Below the pieces are notes generated by a model that did no database searches, was not told where the DNA came from, and saw only the letters and a list, made by a program, of their open reading frames with translations. Shown piece after piece: positions 1 to 3,822 of a DNA stretch of 6,495 bases. A program made the translations under genes and the position numbers. The stretch covers positions 1 through 6,495 of the forward strand of contig OMUM01000038.1 in the NCBI GenBank assembly GCA_900314225.1. Direction: 5' to 3'. The number at the start of each line of letters is the position of its first letter. Within the stretch, counting starts at the first letter, position 1. Source of the stretch: an uncultured bacterium. Its GTDB lineage: Bacteria; Bacillota_I; Bacilli_A; RF39; UBA660.

Positions 1-1
1 C

Positions 2-30
2 TTGTTTATATACTTAGAGTATGCTATAAT
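2..30 (+). promoter_or_regulatory. Promoter of the 6S-like RNA
   Basis: A -35 hexamer TTGTTT (2-7) is separated by 17 bp from a perfect -10 TATAAT (25-30). The -10 is preceded by TG plus one base (22-24), making an extended -10 element. Transcription is predicted to start near 37, exactly where the closing stem of the downstream RNA begins. The promoter is strong and of the housekeeping sigma-A type. It sits at the very edge of the window, so any upstream elements are not visible. Confidence 0.8.
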
Positions 31-36
31 GAAGTT

Positions 37-216
37 GTCAGATAGATATGTTTAGGCTTATTTAAAACCGACTATAATAACGATACGGGAGTTCGGATCA
101 GTTATCGGTGTTGAAGACTTAACTCGTTTTAAGGATCCTAATGATAACGTATGAACACCCACCTGTACAAACTTTACAGGTTTTATCGTTGCCAGACTTT
201 CTACTCTGACTTTTTT
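37..216 (+). ncRNA. ssrS: Probable 6S RNA (ssrS/bsrA family)
   Basis: 6S RNA imitates an open promoter and binds sigma-A RNA polymerase, which can transcribe a short product RNA (pRNA) from it. Here a strong promoter starts an RNA of about 180 nt that ends in a U-tract, with no reading frame. It can be folded by eye into a rod. The closing stem is 37-45 with 201-210, with one bulged C. Further helices are 79-85 with 184-190, 87-94 with 153-160 (one A.A mismatch), 101-106 with 143-148, and an apical hairpin 118-122 with 129-133. A 7-bp hairpin (161-167 with 175-181) lies on the 3' side, where other 6S RNAs also carry one. Bases 46-78 stay open as the 5' side of a central bubble. Within it, GGCTTATTTAAAACCGAC resembles the pRNA template region of known 6S RNAs. 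Proximity to tcdA matches the B. subtilis bsrA-yrvM neighbourhood. Identification rests on recalled features; a covariance search was not possible. A different structured RNA is the main alternative. Confidence 0.75.
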
Positions 217-217
217 A
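191..217 (+). terminator. 3' end and terminator of the 6S-like RNA
   Basis: A U-tract (211-216) follows TCTGAC (205-210). That segment can pair with the RNA's 5' end (37-42), giving the closing stem. It can also pair locally with GCCAGA (191-196), giving a short hairpin with one C.A mismatch and an 8-nt loop. Either stem directly abuts the T run, so this is a plausible intrinsic terminator. The two pairings exclude each other. Confidence 0.65.
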
Positions 218-246
218 TTGCTTATTTTAGTACTTTATAGTATAAT
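218..246 (+). promoter_or_regulatory. Promoter of the unknown gene and tcdA
   Basis: A -35 hexamer TTGCTT (218-223) is separated by 17 bp from a perfect -10 TATAAT (241-246). The start is expected near 253, leaving an untranslated leader of only about 17 nt. The -35 begins one base after the U-tract of the upstream RNA, so the two transcription units are packed end to end but controlled separately. Confidence 0.75.
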
Positions 247-269
247 ATGCGGTAATGGGGGGATGATTT

Positions 270-1109
270 ATGCTTGTATTACCAATCGTTACCGGTGGAA
301 GAGTACTAAATGTCCAAATTAGATTAAAGAACGTTAAAAAAATTCGCCAAGGTGTTTCTTATGATGACGCAAAAGAAAGCGATATAATTGTTAATAGGGA
401 AAAATTTAGTGAATCAAGCTATGCAAATATAAAAGATGATAATGCAACAATTGATTTCATTAGAAGCAAATCAATGCTATATCCAAGAGACTTTTTAGTA
501 ACAACAAAAGAGCAAAGAGATTCCACATTATATGACGTTTATAGAGTATCTCAACCACCTAAAGCTGTAAATAGAAAATTAGATAAACTTTATAGTAAAG
601 CAATTAATGATTTAAGAAAAGAAATACCCAATAGAAAAGTAAATAATCAAGCAAGTAAATTTAAACCTAAAGGTAGATGTATTTCTTTTGAAGATTTAGG
701 AATAGATAAACAATTAAGCGAAGAAAATCTTGCTAAACTTCAAAGAATTGTAAGAGAAGAAAATCCATCAAGATGGCCACAATTATTTGAAAGAGAAGGT
801 ATTGCCGATATTCCACAAACATTAAGTTTTATTAATAATTTTGAATGTATTATAATATCAGACTATAATATTCCAGAAAAAGATTTTCAAGAAGTTATTA
901 AATTATTTAGTATTATTAATTCGCGAGAATATAGAAATTTTAAAAAATATTATCATACAGCAAAATCTAATACAGAAATATATAATAGAATAGATTATGC
1001 AAATAGAATTATTTATGATCGACCTTTAAACTTATTTAAAAATGAGGACAAAGCTAAACAATTAGTGAAAGTGAGAGAAGAAAATTATAATGGAAGAATT
1101 TCAGCATAA
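270..1109 (+). CDS. Conserved-looking protein of unknown function
   Basis: I do not recognise this 279-residue protein. It starts at ATG 270, which follows a G6 run (257-262) with 7-base spacing; with the next bases this run resembles the extended anti-SD match GGTGAT. The protein is hydrophilic, rich in Lys, Arg, Asn and Ile, and has no signal peptide or membrane segment, so it is probably cytoplasmic. It has only two cysteines (137, 193) and no metal-binding cluster or Walker motif. The middle (about 100-175) is strongly charged and probably helical. A more hydrophobic stretch, roughly 185-215, could form the core of a small domain. The first 20 residues look like beta strands. Its last 20 bp overlap the start of tcdA and the pair shares a promoter, so co-translation is likely. 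Base composition matches the neighbours, which argues against recent transfer. A role linked to tRNA modification would be guesswork. It is real as a gene, but its function is open. Confidence 0.85.
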   Translation: MLVLPIVTGGRVLNVQIRLKNVKKIRQGVSYDDAKESDIIVNREKFSESSYANIKDDNATIDFIRSKSMLYPRDFLVTTKEQRDSTLYDVYRVSQPPKAVNRKLDKLYSKAINDLRKEIPNRKVNNQASKFKPKGRCISFEDLGIDKQLSEENLAKLQRIVREENPSRWPQLFEREGIADIPQTLSFINNFECIIISDYNIPEKDFQEVIKLFSIINSREYRNFKKYYHTAKSNTEIYNRIDYANRIIYDRPLNLFKNEDKAKQLVKVREENYNGRISA

Positions 1110-1785
1110 ATTTTCTAGATTAGAAAAACTTATTGGAAAAGAAAAAATTAATATATTAAAAAATACAAGTGTTTTAATACTAGGAGTAGGTGGAGTTGGA
1201 GGTTATGTAGTAGAATCGCTAGCGAGATCTGGTATTGGAACACTTATTTTAGTTGACTTTGATATTATTGATATAACTAATATTAATAGACAGATAATTG
1301 CTTTAGATTCGACAATTGGATTGAAGAAAGTAGATGTTTTAGAAAAAAGAATAAAAGATATTAATGAAAATTGTCAAGTTATTAAAGTAGATAAATTTAT
1401 AGATAAAAATAATATTAACGAACTATTTAAATATAAATTTGATTATTTAGTAGATGCCTGTGATTCAGTACCTACTAAAGAACAAGTTATTATAGAATGT
1501 CTAAAAAGAAATATTAATTTTATTTCTAGTATGGGCACAGGTAATAAATTTGATCCATCAAAATTAGAAATATGTGATATTAGAAAAACTTATAATGACC
1601 CACTTGCTAAAATAATTAGAAAATTTGTTAAAGATAATAAAATTAATAAAAAAGTAACTGTCTTATCATCTACAGAATTACCTGTAAAATTACATGATAA
1701 GACACCAGGTTCAACTTCGTTTGTGCCACCATCAGCAGGACTTTTAATTGCTAGTTATATTGTAAGAAAAATTATAGAGAAATAA
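1090..1785 (+). CDS. tcdA: tRNA threonylcarbamoyladenosine dehydratase TcdA
   Basis: TcdA (YgdL in E. coli, YrvM in B. subtilis) uses ATP to cyclise the t6A modification at tRNA position 37 to ct6A, in the cytoplasm. The 231-residue protein has the full E1-like/ThiF nucleotide-binding signature: the glycine-rich loop GVGGVGG (32-38), DFD (56-58) after a hydrophobic strand, NINRQ (64-68) and DACDS (122-126). The family C-terminus follows: NFISSMGTGNKFDP (143-156), a DIRKTYNDPLAK segment (163-174) and FVPPSAGLLIASYIV (211-225). These C-terminal features separate TcdA from ThiF, MoeB and HesA, and there is no CXXC zinc site or rhodanese domain. It is somewhat shorter than the E. coli (about 268) and Bacillus (about 254) forms, mainly by a short linker near 197-210. 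The ATG at 1090 lies inside the upstream gene, with GAGAGAAG (1073-1080) as ribosome binding site 9 bases before it. A terminator follows directly. Confidence 0.92.
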   Translation: MEEFQHKFSRLEKLIGKEKINILKNTSVLILGVGGVGGYVVESLARSGIGTLILVDFDIIDITNINRQIIALDSTIGLKKVDVLEKRIKDINENCQVIKVDKFIDKNNINELFKYKFDYLVDACDSVPTKEQVIIECLKRNINFISSMGTGNKFDPSKLEICDIRKTYNDPLAKIIRKFVKDNKINKKVTVLSSTELPVKLHDKTPGSTSFVPPSAGLLIASYIVRKIIEK

Positions 1786-1810
1786 TTAAGTAGAGATACT
1801 TAATTTTTTT
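1784..1810 (+). terminator. Intrinsic terminator after tcdA
   Basis: AATTAAGTA (1784-1792) and TACTTAATT (1797-1805) form a perfect 9-bp stem closed by a GAGA tetraloop of the GNRA type. Five further T residues (1806-1810) follow. The stem is AT-rich, as are terminators in this genome, and its 5' arm overlaps the tcdA stop codon. Confidence 0.85.
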
Positions 1811-1894
1811 CAACCTAAAGTTTAGTTAATTAAACTAATAGTTTATATTAAATTATAAATTTCTATTATAAGCTTTTAGCTGAGGAGGAAATTT
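1811..1894 (+). promoter_or_regulatory. Leader of the rhodanese-like operon; weak promoter, strong SD
   Basis: This gap must hold the promoter of the downstream pair, because a terminator precedes it. No good consensus is visible. The best -10 candidates are TATAAA (1854-1859), with TTAAAC (1830-1835) at 18 bp spacing, and TATTAT (1864-1869). An inverted repeat, TTAGTT (1822-1827) with AACTAA (1833-1838) around 5 bases, overlaps the first -35 candidate and could be an operator, though AT-rich DNA makes such repeats easily. The ribosome binding site AGGAGG (1883-1888), 6 bases before ATG 1895, is unambiguous and fixes the start. Confidence 0.4.
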
Positions 1895-2602
1895 ATGAAA
1901 AAAAAGAATTTTATTATATTAATACTGATTCTAATATTAATTTTATATTTAGGAGGCTATTTATTGGTAAGAAAAAATAAATATAGTTCATTACCTAAGC
2001 CAGAATTAACAGGAGGGGAAAGAGGAAAACTTGGAATTGATAAAAATATTAATGAAAAAACTTTAGATAATTATTTAGAAAGAACTGATACAATTTATCG
2101 TGATGTTAGAATGATTGATGATCCAGCTGATTGGAGTAAAATAGTCCAAGATGGCGACAAAATAACGGGAATAGTAAAAGGCTTTTCTGTAATACCTTAT
2201 CCATATTTAGTAAGTTTTACTGATGAATATAAAGCTAATTTAACTAAACAATTTGGGTTTACTGAATTTTATTCTGGTCCAAGTCTATATAAAGATAATG
2301 GAGATGGAACATATACAGCAAATTATAAAGAATCATTAAGTATATTACAATATTATTTTCCCAAAAATAAAAATATCTTCTTAATGTGTGGTGGAGGAGG
2401 TTATGCTGGTAAAACAAAAGAACTTCTTATTGCCTTAGGTTGGGATAAAAATAAAATATATGATGTCGGTGGATATTGGTATTATAATGGTAAAAATAAA
2501 ATAGATATTTTAGAGAAAGTCAATGGTAAAAAGACATATAATTTTTGGAAGATTCCTACATATAATATAGATTTTAATAGTTTAACAAGAAACTTTGTAT
2601 GA
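1895..2602 (+). CDS. Membrane-anchored rhodanese-like protein
   Basis: The 235-residue protein begins with KKK and a very hydrophobic helix (about 6-24, with alternating Leu and Ile). No lipobox or clear signal peptidase site follows, so it is probably an uncleaved anchor with the rest outside the membrane. Residues about 66-200 resemble a rhodanese domain. DVRMIDD (70-76) matches the early D-x-R element, and GIVKGFSVIPY (92-102) matches the usual G-x-I-x-G-A-x-x-I-P segment. IFLMCGGGGYAGKTKELL (161-178) has Cys165 where rhodaneses carry the persulfide-forming cysteine, followed by an active-site loop and helix. DVGGYWYYNG (190-199) matches the terminal GG-x-x-W strand. Rhodaneses carry sulfane sulfur on that Cys; the substrate here is unknown. 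The loop is glycine-rich and has Lys173 where many members have R-S/T. An insert at about 103-150 enlarges the domain. The stop overlaps the next start (ATGA), so the two are co-translated. Exact function is uncertain; the fold is fairly likely. Confidence 0.7.
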   Translation: MKKKNFIILILILILILYLGGYLLVRKNKYSSLPKPELTGGERGKLGIDKNINEKTLDNYLERTDTIYRDVRMIDDPADWSKIVQDGDKITGIVKGFSVIPYPYLVSFTDEYKANLTKQFGFTEFYSGPSLYKDNGDGTYTANYKESLSILQYYFPKNKNIFLMCGGGGYAGKTKELLIALGWDKNKIYDVGGYWYYNGKNKIDILEKVNGKKTYNFWKIPTYNIDFNSLTRNFV

Positions 2603-3063
2603 AAAAGAAATTATTAATAATTATATCTATTTTATTACTTATAATATTTATATATATAATTTATAAATTAAATAGTAAATTTTACTTAAATAATAAATAT
2701 TATAATAATTATCAATATAAAGTAGTTAATTCAAAAGAAGTAGAGAAAATGCTTTCTACTAATGATTCTTTTGTTCTATTTACTAATAATGATTTTTGTA
2801 TTTTTAAAGTTCCATGTGATAATATTTTTAAAAGTGTTTTTAAAGATAATAATATGACTTTATTTTATATTAGATTTGATGAATTTAAGAAAACTTCTTT
2901 ATATGAAAAAGTTAATTATGCGCCTAGTGTTTTATTAATAAATCATGGTAAATTAGTTAGTTATTTAAATCCAAATAGTGATAGAGATATGAATATCTAT
3001 CAAGATGAAAATAAGTTTAAGAAATGGTTAGAAAAATACATTTATTTAAAAAAAGATAACTAG
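2599..3063 (+). CDS. Membrane-anchored thioredoxin-fold protein with CX5C motif
   Basis: This 154-residue protein starts with KKK and a single hydrophobic helix (5-22), so it is probably anchored with its domain outside the cell. The rest follows a thioredoxin-like order. The strand SFVLFTNNDFC (57-67) leads into an active-site-like segment with Cys67 and Cys73 (CIFKVPC). A helix follows, then the strand MTLFYIRF (86-93), and then YAPSVLLINHGKLVSYL (107-123), which matches the region of the cis-proline (here Pro109) and the last two strands of thioredoxins. A C-terminal helix is at about 136-150. Five residues lie between the cysteines instead of two, so disulfide chemistry is possible but not assured. 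There is no convincing ribosome binding site; translation is probably coupled to the rhodanese-like gene through the 4-bp ATGA overlap. Low sequence signal makes this a fold-level call. A redox partner for the upstream protein is the natural inference. Confidence 0.6.
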   Translation: MKKKLLIIISILLLIIFIYIIYKLNSKFYLNNKYYNNYQYKVVNSKEVEKMLSTNDSFVLFTNNDFCIFKVPCDNIFKSVFKDNNMTLFYIRFDEFKKTSLYEKVNYAPSVLLINHGKLVSYLNPNSDRDMNIYQDENKFKKWLEKYIYLKKDN

Positions 3064-3080
3064 TAAATAAGTTATCTTTT
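3048..3080. terminator. Bidirectional terminator between the convergent operons
   Basis: AAAAGATAACT (3051-3061) and AGTTATCTTTT (3070-3080) form a perfect 11-bp stem with an 8-base loop. On the plus strand the 3' arm ends in TTTT, with more T residues a little further on. On the minus strand the run of seven A (3048-3054) becomes a U-tract, giving lexA the better terminator of the two. Both stop codons lie inside the hairpin: the plus-strand TAG at 3061-3063 and the lexA TAA at 3081-3079. Confidence 0.85.
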
Positions 3081-3696
3081 ATAATTTTCTATATAATCCT
3101 ATTACTTTTCCAAGAATAGTTACTTCTTTTAGAATAATTGGTTCCATAGTATCATTTTCTGGTTGCAAGCGAAAATGATCTTTTTCTTTATAAAATGTTT
3201 TAACTGTAGCTTCATTATTATTATTCATCGCAACTACTGTTTCACCATTTTGAGCTGTATTTCTTTTTTCAACAATTAAAATATCTCCATCATATATTCC
3301 AACATTAATCATTGATTCTCCACTTACTTTTAAAGTAAAAACTTCATTTTTTGTTGTTATTAAATTAGCAGGTAATGAAAAATATTCATCAGGCATTTCA
3401 ATAGCTTCTATTGGTGTTCCAGCTGTAACTTTACCCAATAGTGGAACTTCAACAATTTCATTATCTTTTTTTAAATATTCATTAGGTACAAGTAACTCTA
3501 ATGTTCTATTTTTATTATTTCCCTTTTTTATATAACCCTTTTCTTCTAATTGTACTAAATGAAAATGAATAGTGGCAGGGGATGATAAATGAGCAGCTTC
3601 TCCTATTTCTCTTACAGTAGGTGGATAACCATTTTTTGCAAACAACTTTTTAATTGTTTGTAGAATAAATTCTTGCTTTATTGTTAATTTTTCCAT
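3079..3696 (-). CDS. lexA: LexA, SOS response repressor and self-cleaving protease
   Basis: LexA represses DNA damage genes as a dimer and cuts itself when RecA filaments form on single-stranded DNA. At 205 residues it has the usual length. The N-terminal winged helix-turn-helix spans about 1-68, with PPTVREIGEAAHLSSPATIHFHL (split: 25-35 and 36-47) covering the recognition region and EEKGYI the wing approach. The cleavage bond is Ala92-Gly93 in VTAGTP. The Ser-Lys dyad is Ser128 in GESM (126-129) and Lys166 in ATVK (163-166). All three are intact, so it should be fully cleavable. The start at 3696 has GAGGAGGT on the minus strand (3708-3701), 5 bases away. The gene is monocistronic: it runs into a shared terminator and is divergent from polA. 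A LexA box in its own promoter indicates autorepression. Confidence 0.97.
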   Translation of the reverse strand: MEKLTIKQEFILQTIKKLFAKNGYPPTVREIGEAAHLSSPATIHFHLVQLEEKGYIKKGNNKNRTLELLVPNEYLKKDNEIVEVPLLGKVTAGTPIEAIEMPDEYFSLPANLITTKNEVFTLKVSGESMINVGIYDGDILIVEKRNTAQNGETVVAMNNNNEATVKTFYKEKDHFRLQPENDTMEPIILKEVTILGKVIGLYRKL

Positions 3697-3717
3697 TTAG
3701 ACCTCCTCTATAATTTA

Positions 3718-3746
3718 AGTTTATCATTCTATTTTATTGATGTCAA
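3718..3746 (-). promoter_or_regulatory. lexA promoter
   Basis: Read on the minus strand, a perfect -35 TTGACA (3746-3741) is separated by 17 bp from TAAACT (3723-3718). TG plus one base directly precedes the latter, so it is an extended -10. Transcription should start near 3711, giving a leader of about 15 nt that contains the ribosome binding site. Confidence 0.8.
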
Positions 3747-3757
3747 ACAAATGTTTT
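3744..3757. promoter_or_regulatory. LexA operator (SOS box)
   Basis: CAAACAAATGTTTT is a close match to the Bacillus-type SOS box CGAACNNNNGTTCG. The core AAC-N4-GTT is intact, and the outer bases deviate in an AT-rich direction. It overlaps the -35 hexamer of lexA by three bases, so bound LexA would block RNA polymerase. Its centre lies about 60 bp upstream of the predicted polA start, too far to occlude that promoter directly. Confidence 0.75.
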
Positions 3758-3797
3758 AAAACAATATTATTTTTTATTTCTATGTAAAATAATTGTG

Positions 3798-3806
3798 TGA
3801 TATACT
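3798..3806 (+). promoter_or_regulatory. polA promoter (extended -10)
   Basis: TGATATACT gives an extended -10, TG-N-TATACT, with hexamer 3801-3806. At 17 bp spacing the -35 position (3778-3783) reads TTCTAT and is poor, so the promoter would rely on the TG motif. The start is expected near 3813, leaving about 10 nt before ATG 3823. That leader contains GGTGAT (3813-3818), a match to the anti-SD sequence. Confidence 0.6.
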
Positions 3807-3822
3807 AAATATGGTGATTAAA

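Noticed and set aside
107..159. Alternative helix GGTGTT (107-112) with AACACC (154-159) as main arm of the RNA
   Set aside because: It conflicts with the longer helices 87-94/153-160 and 101-106/143-148, which give a more complete rod; kept only as an alternative.
1..269. Riboswitch or T-box leader controlling the unknown gene and tcdA
   Set aside because: A complete second promoter (218-246) lies between this RNA and the gene, and no thi-box, T-box or other recognised aptamer core is visible.
1914..1945. Tandem repeat in the start of the rhodanese-like gene
   Set aside because: The alternating Leu/Ile codons simply encode the membrane helix; there is no exact DNA repeat unit.
1895..1975. 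Lipoprotein signal peptide on the rhodanese-like protein
   Set aside because: No cysteine follows the hydrophobic segment, so there is no lipobox; an uncleaved anchor fits better.
2599..2602. TGA read as tryptophan (mycoplasma code)
   Set aside because: Tryptophans are encoded by TGG throughout, and the TGA at 2600-2602 forms a typical ATGA stop-start overlap; readthrough would add only five codons before a TAA.
3753..3762. GTTTTAAAAC palindrome as a second operator
   Set aside because: It is a simple AT-rich palindrome overlapping the LexA box edge and lacks the AAC-N4-GTT core.
3793..3822. Longer polA reading frame starting at TTG 3793 or ATG 3811
   Set aside because: The extra residues overlap the -10 element, and the family N-terminus begins at MKKIILVDGN with GGTGAT upstream of ATG 3823.
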